From contig DUNQ01000134.1 in assembly GCA_012839325.1 (NCBI GenBank), positions 1 to 50,392 of the forward strand: 50,392 nt of DNA, given 5' to 3'. The notes beneath the pieces were generated by a model, which did not search any database, was not told the origin of the DNA, and saw only the letters and a program-made list of their open reading frames with translations. This document shows positions 9,374 through 18,702 of this stretch, piece by piece; within the stretch, counting starts at the first letter, position 1, and every line of letters starts with the position of its first letter. The DNA comes from Candidatus Cloacimonadota bacterium (lineage in GTDB: Bacteria; Cloacimonadota; Cloacimonadia; Cloacimonadales; Cloacimonadaceae). The position numbers and the translations under genes were made by a program.

Positions 9374-10828
9374 TCAATCCTCTATCTTGAAGATGGGGTC
9401 CAGCTGTTTGACGGCGCGAACGTCATCCACTCTTCTAACGGGAGTGGTGGTAGGCGCCTCGTGTAAGAGAGCAGGATTTTCCTCTGCCTCTTTTGCGATT
9501 TCTATCATTGCTTGGATGAACATATCCAAGGTCTCAAGACTTTCGGTTTCCGTAGGCTCGATCATCATCGCTTCCGGGATGATCAAGGGGAAATAAACCG
9601 TGGGCGCATGAAAGCCCTTATCCAAAAGTCTCTTTGCTATATCTGTCGTATTTACGCCATATTTCTTCTTTTGCCAGCTGCTATCTGCAACAAACTCGTG
9701 CATGCAAAACTCAGGATGCATAATATGATAATAATCCTTGAGATGCGCCTGAATATAGTTTGCATTGATGATGGCATTTTCTCCCGCTCTACGCAAGCCT
9801 TTTCCGCCCAACATCTTGATATATACATAAGCGCGGATGAGCACGCCGAAGTTGCCATAGAAGCTTTGAACCTTACCGATGGAGCTATCTTCGTGGGAAT
9901 AATCCAGATAGTAGCCTTCATCGTTTTTTTCTACCATAGGCACGGGCAGGAAGGGGAGAAGCTTTTCCACCACTCCTACGGGTCCTGCTCCGGGTCCGCC
10001 TCCGCCATGCGGGGTAGAGAAGGTTTTATGCAAGTTAAAGTGTATGATATCAAATCCGCCTTTACCGGGCTGAGAGATGCCAAGCAGTGCGTTGAGATTC
10101 GCGCCATCCATATAGATCAGCGCATCCACGCTGTGAATGATCTCGGCGATCTCTTCGATCTGTGTCTCAAAAAGCCCTAAGGTGCTGGGATTTGTGAGCA
10201 TAAAGCCGGCAGTATTCTCGTCCACGAGCTCGCGCAGCTGTGCTATATCGCAACGCCCGTTCTCATCGGACTTGAGTTCCACCACATCATATCCCACCAG
10301 CCTGCAAGTTGCGGGGTTCGTGCCATGCGCACTATCCGGGATGATGATCTTGGTCTTATGCGTATTTCCTTTTGCCTTATGATATTGGGCAATTATCTTG
10401 ATGCCCACATATTCGCCTTGCGCACCGGCTGAGGGCTGCAGAGTGACGTTTGCCATTCCGGAGATCTCCGCCAAATCGTGCTGCAATTCATACATCAGCT
10501 CCAGCGCGCCTTGAATGGTGCTTTCCGGCTGAAGCGGGTGCAGATTCGCAAAGCAGGTATGTTTTGCAAGATGGTCATGCACTTTAGGATTATATTTCAT
10601 CGTGCAGCTACCCAGCGGATACATGCCTTTTTCGATGAAGTGATTGAGGCTGGAAAGCCCGATATAATGGCGCATTACTTCCAGCTTGCTCACCTGTGGC
10701 AGGCGTGCATCTTTCTTTCTGAGCTGCGCTTCGTCGAACATATCGCTAAGCGGAATGTCTATCTCACGCTCCGGGAGTATCACTCCGTGGCGTCCATCGG
10801 ATGAATATTCAAATATTGTCTTAGACAT
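9374..10828 (-). CDS. gcvPB: Glycine dehydrogenase (decarboxylating) subunit 2
   Basis: The PLP-carrying half of the split P-protein of the glycine cleavage system; with GcvPA it decarboxylates glycine and passes an aminomethyl group to the lipoyl H-protein. The PLP lysine lies in HFNLHKTFSTPHGGGGPGAG, a diagnostic motif, and the N-terminus contains the typical YPLGSCTMKYNPK. The start at 10828 is supported by AAGGAGG immediately upstream; the eight bases 10821-10828 overlap gcvPA. No gcvT, gcvH or lipoamide dehydrogenase is in this window, so the rest of the complex must be encoded elsewhere. Confidence 0.95.
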   Translation of the reverse strand: MSKTIFEYSSDGRHGVILPEREIDIPLSDMFDEAQLRKKDARLPQVSKLEVMRHYIGLSSLNHFIEKGMYPLGSCTMKYNPKVHDHLAKHTCFANLHPLQPESTIQGALELMYELQHDLAEISGMANVTLQPSAGAQGEYVGIKIIAQYHKAKGNTHKTKIIIPDSAHGTNPATCRLVGYDVVELKSDENGRCDIAQLRELVDENTAGFMLTNPSTLGLFETQIEEIAEIIHSVDALIYMDGANLNALLGISQPGKGGFDIIHFNLHKTFSTPHGGGGPGAGPVGVVEKLLPFLPVPMVEKNDEGYYLDYSHEDSSIGKVQSFYGNFGVLIRAYVYIKMLGGKGLRRAGENAIINANYIQAHLKDYYHIMHPEFCMHEFVADSSWQKKKYGVNTTDIAKRLLDKGFHAPTVYFPLIIPEAMMIEPTETESLETLDMFIQAMIEIAKEAEENPALLHEAPTTTPVRRVDDVRAVKQLDPIFKIED

Positions 10829-12155
10829 CACAGACCTCCTTGATAGCATTTACAAAGTCATCGATTGCGGCTTTTCTCTTCTTTTCCGTTACTGCGAGCA
10901 TGAGCTGGTTTTTACCCACCACCACTCCGGCATAGATGCCGCGCGGCACTAAGTTATCCACGATCTCTTGCGCATCGCATTTGGTTTCAATTACAAATTC
11001 ATTAAAGAACTTCGCATCGGGATATTTCATGGAGATGCCATCGACTTTGCTGAGTTCACTTGCCAGATAGTGAGCTTTCTGCGCGCTTTGAATAGCGGCT
11101 TCTTTCAGCCCTTCTCTGCCCATGAGGCTCATATAAACCGTTGCGGCAAGTGTGCACAGGGATTGGTTTGAACAGATATTAGAGGTTGCTTTCGCACGAC
11201 GTATATGCTGTTCACGCGCCTGCAAAGTCAGCGCATAAGCACGCTTGCCATCCACATCCACCGTTCCGCCCACAATGCGTCCCGGCATCTGTCTTGCCAT
11301 ATCGAGCTTGGTTGCAAAAAAGCCGAAAAGCGGCCCGCCCAAACTCTGTCCATTGCCCAGGCTTTGACCTTCGCCCACCACAATATCTGCACCATAATCG
11401 CCGGGGGATTTGAGAATCGCGAGCGAGATGGGGTTCACAGATGCAATCAGGAGCGCACCCTTTTGGCTGTGCGTGATTTCACTGATGGCATCCACATCTT
11501 CCAGATTGCCGAAATAGTTAGGACTTTGCACCGTCACAGAGCCCACATCTTCTGTCATAAGCTCTTTGAGCGCATCAAGATCCGTCACACCATCTTTCAT
11601 GGGGACATATTCCAGCTCAATCCCGATTCCCTCGGTATAGGAGCGCACGATATCCTTAAAAGTGGGGTTCAGGCTATCAGGCAATAAAGCCTTTTTCTTT
11701 CTATTTTTGCGAACAGCCATGAGAATGGCTTCAGCCACCGCCGTCGCTCCGTCATACATGGAAGCATTGGCGATTTCCATGCCCGTGAGTTCACAGATCA
11801 TGGTCTGATATTCATAAATAAATTGTAAGGTTCCCTGGCTCACCTCTGCCTGATAAGGCGTGTATGCGGTGAGAAACTCGGGGCGAGATGTGATTGCATC
11901 TACGGCGGAGGGGATGAAGTGATCATATACTCCGGCGCCGAGGAAGGAATTAGCCGTTTGCGTGCAAGTATTGCGACAAGTCTGGCTTTGGATCTTCTCT
12001 GTGATCTCCAATTCCGTCATGGGTTTATCCAGTTTCAATTCGCCTTTAAGACGATACTTTTCAGGGATGGCTGCAATGAGTTCACTAAAATCTTTAACGC
12101 CGATCTTAGCAAACATCGCTTGCCTATCTCTATCAGTATTAGGGATATAGGGCAT
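10821..12155 (-). CDS. gcvPA: Glycine dehydrogenase (decarboxylating) subunit 1
   Basis: N-terminal half-homologue of the split glycine decarboxylase, non-PLP subunit, 444 residues. Starts MPYIPNTDRDRQAMFAKIG, the classic GcvPA opening; it contains FLGAGVYDHFIP, a signature shared with P-proteins, and ANASMYDGATAVAEA. The start at 12155 is preferred over in-frame ATGs at 12179 and 12197 because AAAGGAG precedes it and the family begins here. It is the first gene of the long minus-strand run toward trpS and overlaps gcvPB, consistent with equal synthesis of the two subunits. Confidence 0.95.
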   Translation of the reverse strand: MPYIPNTDRDRQAMFAKIGVKDFSELIAAIPEKYRLKGELKLDKPMTELEITEKIQSQTCRNTCTQTANSFLGAGVYDHFIPSAVDAITSRPEFLTAYTPYQAEVSQGTLQFIYEYQTMICELTGMEIANASMYDGATAVAEAILMAVRKNRKKKALLPDSLNPTFKDIVRSYTEGIGIELEYVPMKDGVTDLDALKELMTEDVGSVTVQSPNYFGNLEDVDAISEITHSQKGALLIASVNPISLAILKSPGDYGADIVVGEGQSLGNGQSLGGPLFGFFATKLDMARQMPGRIVGGTVDVDGKRAYALTLQAREQHIRRAKATSNICSNQSLCTLAATVYMSLMGREGLKEAAIQSAQKAHYLASELSKVDGISMKYPDAKFFNEFVIETKCDAQEIVDNLVPRGIYAGVVVGKNQLMLAVTEKKRKAAIDDFVNAIKEVCDV

Positions 12156-12197
12156 TTTAACTCCTTTGACTTCAGTCATGTTGATATTTTTTAGCAA

Positions 12198-12224
12198 TCT
12201 TTATTATTATGCTGTTTGTGTCAA
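12198..12224 (-). promoter_or_regulatory. Candidate sigma-70-type promoter for gcvPA
   Basis: On the minus strand TTGACA (12219-12224) is followed after 15 bases by TAAAGA (12198-12203), about 45 bases upstream of the gcvPA start. The -35 is perfect but the spacer is short and the -10 imperfect, so this is tentative. Confidence 0.3.
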
Positions 12225-12239
12225 TGATTTTATGCTTGC

Positions 12240-12960
12240 GGAGCAAGCCGATTTAGCGATTTAGCGAATGCTTCGCTGCTGTCGGATACCTATTTAATAG
12301 AACACGGATTTGCACGGATCGAACGGATTTTCACGGATTACTGCTCACTGCGTTCGCCGATTTAGCGATTTAACGGGCGGCGAGCATTCCTCACTTGGGC
12401 GGGTAACGCATTAGTAGCGCTGGCTTTAGCCGGCCGTTTCCGCTGACTTTAGTCGGCTTTATTTAATCTATGCGCAAAGCGGCATTCCCCTAAATCCGCG
12501 TTCTGTTCTTAGAAAAGCTTATCCACCTAAGGCAGATAGCAATCTGCAGAGCTTTTTGAGCGAAGCATTTTCCTTTTTTGGTCGGGTAACGCCCTCGTTG
12601 CCCACGAATCCGCTAAAACAGTGCGCAACACCCCCAAATAACGTGAGCGAAGCGAACCTGATCCGTGCAAATCCGTTAAATCCGTTAAATCCGCGTTCTA
12701 TTCAAAGAATTTTCCCACCTAAGAAGAGAATGCCCGCCGCAATAACCGATTCAGCGTCTATGCGAGATTACGACTATGCGTTTTGGTCGGTCTTTGGTTC
12801 ACTGCAATCTGATTGCGGCGAAGCATTATCCACTTTTGGTCGGGTAAGGTCCTCATTGCCCATGAATCCTTTGAAATTGTGCGTAAGCACATCCAAAGAA
12901 TCGAGCGCAGCGAGTCGTTTTCCCGTTTAGAGGTAGGAAGGAATAAATGAAGAAAACCTT
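12240..12960. repeat. Intergenic hairpin-repeat block 1
   Basis: No convincing gene. The block is a mosaic of short modules that recur in the other blocks of this window: an AGAACACGGATTT module near 12297 and its inverted copy ending near 12710; GGCTTTAGCC and GACTTTAGTC mini-palindromes (about 12421-12456); and a hairpin GGGTAACG-CCCT-CGTTGCCC at 12584-12603, echoed near 12840. Small open frames here on both strands have no ribosome-binding sites and read through the repeats, so I do not call them. Confidence 0.75.
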
Positions 12961-13133
12961 CTACCTTTATATAGGAGCCCAAAACCCAAAATTATGACCA
13001 AAAACGCGATTTATTTTTCAAACCGAGAAAAGTCAGTTTTTTTAATGGCACTTAAAGCATTGAATAAAAGCATGTTCCGAGGATGAAAAAAAGTTGAAGA
13101 TTTTTTAGAGTCAGAAAATGTTATGTAAACTTG
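12961..13133. repeat. Recurrent ~170-bp intergenic element, copy A
   Basis: Begins CTACCTTTATATAGGAGCCC and ends AATGTTATGTAAACTTG; both end sequences recur in the same order at 35458-35596 (copy B), with a related but diverged AT-rich centre (shared pieces include GACCAAAA/GGCCAAAA followed by CGCGA). In copy B the element lies directly 5' of a minus-strand gene. Copy A has no such gene beside it, only hairpin repeats. Confidence 0.65.
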
Positions 13134-13645
13134 TGGCGACTTTGTCGCAGCTACGAGCTACAAGGAACAAGTGACGAGAAAAAAGCAAGGCAATTTCTAG
13201 AGAATAGAACACGGATTTAACGGATTGAACAGGATTTGCATGGATTTGCTCACTACGTGAGCCGGTTTAGCGATTTGACGATTTAAGGATTGCTTCGCTG
13301 TCGTCGCGGGTGGGGTGGGAACCTTCATTGTGTGAGCTAAGGCATTAGTAGCGCTGGCTGTCGCGGGCGGTGTGGGAACGCCCTCGTTTCCACAAGCGAC
13401 AGCATTCCATTTTTGGGGCGGGAACGTCCCCGTTGCCGCATGCGCGTGAGCGCATATGTTTAAGAAGAAGATGAGGCTCGTCGCAATGAGGACATTCCGA
13501 CCCCGGCCGCATCATATCGCTTGCCCGAAAAAGGGAGGCTGACGCTCGCGGCGACAGAATGTCACCGCACCGACCGCATCATATTACCCACCAAGAAGGG
13601 AAGGCTGAGGCTCGTCGCAATGAGGACATTCCGGCCCCGGCCGCG
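13134..13645. repeat. Intergenic hairpin-repeat block 2
   Basis: A gene-free stretch made of the same modules as block 1: AGAACACGGATTTAACGG near 13206, GCTCACTACGTGAGCC mini-palindrome near 13249, GGGAACG-TCCC-CGTTGCC type hairpin near 13421-13438, and several GAGGCTCGTCGCAATGAGGA-like segments repeated near 13471 and 13605. It runs up to the stop codon of the cyclase gene. I see no coding signal. Confidence 0.7.
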
Positions 13646-15511
13646 TCATTCATCCATCGGTTTCAGGCTGATCAGATCATATATTTTCACCGCCTGATTT
13701 TTCCCTTTCACCTTTACCTCATCCAGGTAGCGCACTTCCGCATAGTCTTTGATATATTCCAGGGTAAATTCGCTGATGATAATGCCTTTCGTGGTATCAT
13801 ATTCCTTGGTAATGCTTTCCAAGCGCGCGCCGAGGTTGATGGTATCGCCGATAGCGGTATAGTCAAAGATCTGTTCACTACCGAGGTTTCCTATCACTGC
13901 ATTTCCGGTATTGATTCCTATGCCGATCTCGAATATCTCCCGGCCTTCCGCGCGCCATTTATCTTGCAGCACAGCGAGGCTATCTCTCATATCCAGCGCG
14001 GTTTTACAAGCGGTATAGGCATGATTTGGCAGCTTGATGGGCGTACCGAATAGCGCCATCACGGCATCGCCTATGAATTTATCCAAAATGCCCTTATTAT
14101 CTATGATTGTCACCACCATTTCGGTGAGATATTCTTTGAGTATGGAAACCGTTTCTTCCGGCGCATGAGTCTCTGTGTAGGTTGTAAATCCGCGCACGTC
14201 GGAAAACAGCACGCTCACTTCTTGCAGGGTTCCGCCATAGCTGATATTATCGGGATTCTTAAGCAGTTCATCCACCAATGCCGGCGCCATATATTGCTGG
14301 AACGCCCCGCGTATAAAGCGTTTTTCTTTCATGGTTTCCAGGTAATGCGAAATCAGGCTCACCACATACAGCGAGATGAGTAGCAGCGCCGTTTGCACGA
14401 TAGGGGAGAGGATATTGGCATATTTGAAAAGCAGAAAAGCCAGCGCAAATTGAGCTATCACCAGCCCGAAAATCACCATGGCAGAATACTGCGGCTTTGT
14501 TTTGCAACACACTTGCCAGAGCAGAAGCACGAGTATGAGCTCGATGAGGAAATACAACCACATATTCGCATTTACCAGATGATCGCCATTTAGCGCATTG
14601 AGCAGGAAATTTGCATGAATCTCCACCCCTGATGTCCACTCTCCGCCAAAGGGCGTAGGAAACTTATCATGCAATTCATCCGCCGTTGCACCTATCAGCA
14701 CAATCTTATCCTGCAAAATTCCGGATTCCAAGAGATCATAAAAAGCATCCAGTTCCACGCCATAATAGCCGGGCATAGTCTCATTTTCATCATCAATCAC
14801 ATCCGCATAGGATATATGCAAAAAGCTCTCCGCCTGCCCATAATAATTGATCAAGCTCCTATTTTGACTGACAGGAATCTGAAGCCCGCCTATCTCCACA
14901 CTTCCCGCTTCAATCACGGGCTCATAGATCTCGCCGATCTCATCCAAATCCCTATTCATCAGCCCATGCACGCCCAGCGTATAATATGGCTCGCCATCAT
15001 GATATTCATAGAGCGGATAGCGCCTGATAACGTTGTCCCAATCCGAGCTCATATTCACCAAGCCCCAGCTCAGTCCTTTTTCCACGATCGGCATGATCGG
15101 CGTCACCAGCTGCGAAGCCTCTCCCGCCTTTCGGCTTAAGATCGCCTTACCCGCAAAGATCACATTTCCATAATACTCCGCAATCGCCGCCAGCATCTCA
15201 TCCGTCTCAGGATTTGATGTTTCCGTAAATTCCACGTCGAAGATAATAGTTTTCGCACCCGCGATATTGAGATTTTGGATGAGCTTTGCATGATACTCTC
15301 TGGGGAAGGGCCAGGGTCTATTCATTGCGCTGAAGCTATCGTCATCTATTGCGATGATCACTATATCCTCACCGGGATCAATCGCCCCGCGCAGCCTGAA
15401 AAGCCCGTCTTGCGCCTTATGTTCCAACGAACTTACGGCAGGAAAAAGAAAAACAATCTTGATAATAATAAGTAAAATAAGCGGAATCAGAAAGTGTTTT
15501 AAGCGGGACAT
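13646..15511 (-). CDS. CHASE2-domain class III adenylate/guanylate cyclase
   Basis: Membrane-bound signalling cyclase, 621 residues. After an N-terminal transmembrane helix (about 7-27) comes a periplasmic CHASE2 sensor domain to about residue 320 (with IVIIAIDDDSFS and an FDVEF motif), then three further transmembrane segments (about 325-400) and a cytosolic class III catalytic domain. Metal-binding aspartates are in LFSDVRGFT and KFIGDAVMALFG; the transition-state Asn/Arg are in DYTAIGDTINLGARLE, so the site looks active. Whether the product is cAMP or cGMP is not settled by sequence alone. The ATG at 15511 has GGAG seven bases upstream, so I prefer it to 15547. It lies downstream of a FecR-domain gene, a frequent partner of CHASE2 cyclases. 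Confidence 0.9.
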   Translation of the reverse strand: MSRLKHFLIPLILLIIIKIVFLFPAVSSLEHKAQDGLFRLRGAIDPGEDIVIIAIDDDSFSAMNRPWPFPREYHAKLIQNLNIAGAKTIIFDVEFTETSNPETDEMLAAIAEYYGNVIFAGKAILSRKAGEASQLVTPIMPIVEKGLSWGLVNMSSDWDNVIRRYPLYEYHDGEPYYTLGVHGLMNRDLDEIGEIYEPVIEAGSVEIGGLQIPVSQNRSLINYYGQAESFLHISYADVIDDENETMPGYYGVELDAFYDLLESGILQDKIVLIGATADELHDKFPTPFGGEWTSGVEIHANFLLNALNGDHLVNANMWLYFLIELILVLLLWQVCCKTKPQYSAMVIFGLVIAQFALAFLLFKYANILSPIVQTALLLISLYVVSLISHYLETMKEKRFIRGAFQQYMAPALVDELLKNPDNISYGGTLQEVSVLFSDVRGFTTYTETHAPEETVSILKEYLTEMVVTIIDNKGILDKFIGDAVMALFGTPIKLPNHAYTACKTALDMRDSLAVLQDKWRAEGREIFEIGIGINTGNAVIGNLGSEQIFDYTAIGDTINLGARLESITKEYDTTKGIIISEFTLEYIKDYAEVRYLDEVKVKGKNQAVKIYDLISLKPMDE

Positions 15512-15537
15512 CGTTTCTCCACGGAATATCTTTTTAG

Positions 15538-15587
15538 CCCCTATCAAAGTGCCGACCTAATAAAGCCGGCACTTTTTTTATAGGGGA
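15538..15587. terminator. Long imperfect inverted repeat, probable bidirectional terminator
   Basis: Between the barrel gene and the cyclase gene lies a 50-base inverted repeat: outer arms CCCCTAT and ATAGGGG, inner arms AAAGTGCCG and CGGCACTTT, with a CTAATAAA-type loop. The plus strand carries seven T residues after the inner stem; the minus strand only three. It sits where the minus-strand transcript of the barrel gene would end or be attenuated before the cyclase. Confidence 0.55.
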
Positions 15588-15605
15588 CAATTTATTTTGT
15601 TTTAA

Positions 15606-18002
15606 TTAAAACCTTTGCGTCACCAAGAACTTGACTGTGGTAGTAGCATGATCTTCGCTGTCGTCATTAGCGTTTTTAAAGCTCTTTCTACCCAAGTCCA
15701 GGCATACGCTGAGGTCTTTGATGGGGAAGCTTTCCAGCCCCACATTCATATAACTGTGACTATGTTTTTGATTTTCGGCTGATAGCGAAGTATTGCGATA
15801 AGAAGCAAATGGAATGATGCGATCTTCCCAGAGCGAGTAATCCGCCTTGGCAAAGAAGCTATTATTCTTTTGCGGTTTCACATCCTTATCTAACAGGTTT
15901 TCTATCTTAGAATTTGAGAACGAGAAATGGGTCTTCAGCGGCACGGTGCTAAATCTATTCAGCATGGTGAAGCTGATCCCATCGGTCTTATTATCGCGCT
16001 TGAGCTCAAGGGCATCAGCGAAGCTATCCGCCTGCTCATTACTGCTGCTTCCCATGCGATAGCTGATATCAAACTGAGTAGGCACATAGGGGATCATCTT
16101 AAAATTGTACCCCAAGCCAAAGCTCATATTACGCAGCTTTTGATGGTTCGGCATAAAGAGATCGGTGCTTGCGGAATCTTCTTCATCCAAGGGATTATTT
16201 TCGCCCACGTTATCCAAGAACGATGCCTTGAGATAGGGGAGATTCGGGAAGCGCAAGACCATCTGCGCAAACATATTTGTATGCACATTTGTTTCGGTGT
16301 TGAACTTACTGATGTTATCTTCAGTTTGACTAAATCCGCCATAGAGGAAGAAAACCCTGCCTATGGTGATCTGATCTGTTATCGATAGTGTTTTGGTATC
16401 GTTTGCCTGATAAAAAGAGCCGAAGGAATTAAAGGCGGGACCCACCGAGCTATATTGCACATTTATCAGATTATTCATCATAAACATCCGCGCATAGGCA
16501 TTATATGCCATGTTCGCTTTGCCGGGTATGAAGGGTTCCATATTTCTATTGATCACAAAGAGATCCGCCAAGTTTTCCGGAGTGAAGGGGATATCAGATC
16601 CGAAATATTCCTCAATCTCAGCATCAGTCAAGATGCCCGGGATGGTGTTTGCATTCAAGAGGCTGCCCGCCATCTCAAATCCGAAAAGCACGTTTTGATC
16701 CGGCACGTTCAGCTGTGCATCAAAGCTAAGCACCGCATTATCCCGCGCATTCACCGCATAGGTGATCTCTCCATCGTCGTCCACGCGCTCATAGTATTCT
16801 TTTTCCAATGAACTGATGAGATCGCGATGGCGGCTCACGTTCAAGCCAAATCTAAAGCCGTCATCACTTCCGAATTGCAATCTCGTGCCGAAAGATTCCT
16901 GCTTGAATGTTCCCGTCATGTTCTCTTCATCCGTGGTTTTGCGCACTGCTTCGCCATGGCTGAGGATGAACTTCAGATATTGCGCATGCAGATCGATATA
17001 TGCACCTCTGACGTTTTTCCCGCTGAGGGTATAATGCGAGAGATTCGGCGCATAGTCGCCCCAATACGCTTTCATGAAGGGAAGCTGCATGCCTATCATA
17101 AACCTGTTTACGGGCTGTTGATTTTTATCTTCCAAACTGGAAAAGAGCATGTTTGTTTCCACATCCACGGGACCATAGGTGCCAAAGAGCTCTGCCGAGG
17201 CGTTGAAGTCTTTTTGAGTATCGCCAAAAGATTGACTGCTCAGCGTAAGATCTTCATCGCCAACATTATAGATATTAGCCGAAAAGCTCACCGATCCACG
17301 ATAGTCGAAAGGAATATAGCTGCTCAGCGTTCCCGGCAAGACCTGGATTATCCAAGTTTCCGAAAACACATCCCTGCCCTTTACTTTTGCCATCACTATC
17401 GCCTTGCGCAGCCCCGGTTTAGGCCTGTTTTCACGATACATGAGGAAGCAGCCTTCTATGGTGGTTTGTGAGGTGACATCTTTGTCGTCCACATACACCT
17501 TTATACTGCTGATATCTATATCTTCTTCCAGGGCAAAAAAGCTGACTGCCAGCACGTATCCCTCGTCTGCAGAGATTACATCTTCATCCGAGATGAGAAC
17601 GAAATCGCGGCTCAGCCTTCCGCTCGGCGCCAAGGGCTGCAAGATATAAGGCTTTGCAATGCCGTCATCTTCGGGATGCAATACGGCTTGCCCGCTTTTA
17701 AGCACGATCTCAAAGCGATATTCCACCGCACTTGCCATTACTACGGTTCTGGGTATGGTTCCGCGCCAATAAATATTGTCCTCACTTTCGGGGCGCATGG
17801 CTGCTCTTTGGCGAATGCTGCTATCTGCTACATTGTAGAGTATATTGATAGCGCTGATCTCATCCTCTCCCGTAACGATTTCCAAGAGAAGCTCGGCATC
17901 CTTGCCGGGCGCGAGATCTTGCGGCTCTACGTGTATCACGCTAACGCCAAAGAGCGTAAAGACAGCCAAGAAAGCGGCTAATGTTATAAGTAGTTTTTTC
18001 AT
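15606..18002 (-). CDS. Predicted outer-membrane beta-barrel protein, function unknown
   Basis: A 798-residue secreted protein I do not recognise. A signal peptide is clear (MKKLLITLAAFLAVFTLFG). Residues ~25-250 look like Ig-like or beta-sandwich segments (EVRF-type strands, IKVYVDDKDVTSQTTIEG), and the remainder alternates polar and aromatic residues in short strands, ending TTVKFLVTQRF with a terminal Phe, the usual outer-membrane barrel ending. The ATG at 18002 is chosen because GAGG precedes it and it opens the signal peptide. It lies 19 bases downstream of the FecR-domain gene and may be an envelope component of that set. Possible roles such as porin or cell-surface assembly are speculation. 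Confidence 0.75.
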   Translation of the reverse strand: MKKLLITLAAFLAVFTLFGVSVIHVEPQDLAPGKDAELLLEIVTGEDEISAINILYNVADSSIRQRAAMRPESEDNIYWRGTIPRTVVMASAVEYRFEIVLKSGQAVLHPEDDGIAKPYILQPLAPSGRLSRDFVLISDEDVISADEGYVLAVSFFALEEDIDISSIKVYVDDKDVTSQTTIEGCFLMYRENRPKPGLRKAIVMAKVKGRDVFSETWIIQVLPGTLSSYIPFDYRGSVSFSANIYNVGDEDLTLSSQSFGDTQKDFNASAELFGTYGPVDVETNMLFSSLEDKNQQPVNRFMIGMQLPFMKAYWGDYAPNLSHYTLSGKNVRGAYIDLHAQYLKFILSHGEAVRKTTDEENMTGTFKQESFGTRLQFGSDDGFRFGLNVSRHRDLISSLEKEYYERVDDDGEITYAVNARDNAVLSFDAQLNVPDQNVLFGFEMAGSLLNANTIPGILTDAEIEEYFGSDIPFTPENLADLFVINRNMEPFIPGKANMAYNAYARMFMMNNLINVQYSSVGPAFNSFGSFYQANDTKTLSITDQITIGRVFFLYGGFSQTEDNISKFNTETNVHTNMFAQMVLRFPNLPYLKASFLDNVGENNPLDEEDSASTDLFMPNHQKLRNMSFGLGYNFKMIPYVPTQFDISYRMGSSSNEQADSFADALELKRDNKTDGISFTMLNRFSTVPLKTHFSFSNSKIENLLDKDVKPQKNNSFFAKADYSLWEDRIIPFASYRNTSLSAENQKHSHSYMNVGLESFPIKDLSVCLDLGRKSFKNANDDSEDHATTTVKFLVTQRF

Positions 18003-18021
18003 ATCGTCCTCAAAGGGTATC

Positions 18022-18687
18022 TTAGTAAGTGATTCTGATATATTTGCTTGCTCCGCTCTCATCCTGATAGGGGATGATCATGGTGCTGCTTTCGGGATTT
18101 TCCAATGCATCTAATTCTTCATCGCTGAAGGCGCCTTCAGGGGTATCTTCAATTACCAGATTGCCGTCTATGATGGTGCCCATCTGTCCGCCGCCTATGG
18201 ATCCGCTCTGAGCGGTATCGGGAACTTCAACTTCGATCTCACCTTCCAAAACGATGAATTGACTGTTATCATATTCGTCCACGCGGGTGATGAATTCCGT
18301 TCCCTTAACCGATGCTACGGTGGTGGGGGTATTCACCGTGAAGGGTCCGCTTCCGCTTTTTACTTGCGAATATACGCTGCCTCTTCCCACACGGACATTT
18401 TTGGCGAGTTTACCATCACTTTTTTCTGCACTGATGGTCACCACAGAATTTGCAAAGAGCTTTATCTGTGAAGAAGCATCCACATATTTATAGGTGGCAA
18501 AGCTTTGCGCACCCGTGCGTAAGACGTCTTGATTTTTCAAGAGTTCGCCATTTTTATGTTTTATATTTTTAGCTTTGCGCTCCAGGGTCACTCTGCCCTT
18601 GCCGGAAGAAAGGACGGCAACGGTGTCTGCCATGAGCGCCGTGCTCAATATAAGTATTGCGACAATGATTAATATATGTTTTTTCAT
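18022..18687 (-). CDS. FecR-domain periplasmic protein
   Basis: A 221-residue exported protein. The signal peptide is MKKHILIIVAILILSTALMA. The middle part is a FecR domain: ELLKNQDVLRTGAQSFATYKY, then VRVGRGSVYSQV and the characteristic FTVNTPTTVASVKGTEF. FecR domains sense or bind ligands in the periplasm; in this stand-alone form without a sigma-factor neighbour they often co-occur with CHASE2 cyclases, as here. The C-terminal ~60 residues are acidic and low in hydrophobicity. Start at 18687 follows GGAGG; the four-residue longer version is less likely. Confidence 0.85.
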   Translation of the reverse strand: MKKHILIIVAILILSTALMADTVAVLSSGKGRVTLERKAKNIKHKNGELLKNQDVLRTGAQSFATYKYVDASSQIKLFANSVVTISAEKSDGKLAKNVRVGRGSVYSQVKSGSGPFTVNTPTTVASVKGTEFITRVDEYDNSQFIVLEGEIEVEVPDTAQSGSIGGGQMGTIIDGNLVIEDTPEGAFSDEELDALENPESSTMIIPYQDESGASKYIRITY

Positions 18688-18702
18688 CTTTTCCTCCAAT
18701 TA

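Noticed and set aside
12556-12930. 124-codon open frame on + in repeat block 1
   Set aside because: It reads through hairpin modules that recur in other gaps, has no ribosome-binding site and codes a low-complexity Pro/Ser-rich product.
12943-12996. Short 17-codon peptide (MKKTFYLYIGAQNPKL) with an AGGAAGG upstream, at the start of element A
   Set aside because: The repeated part is in the same frame in copy B, but copy B has no start codon, so the DNA repeat explains the similarity.
12240-13645. CRISPR-like array in the gap after gcvPA
   Set aside because: Repeated pieces are short, irregularly spaced and of several kinds; there are no spacers of even length.
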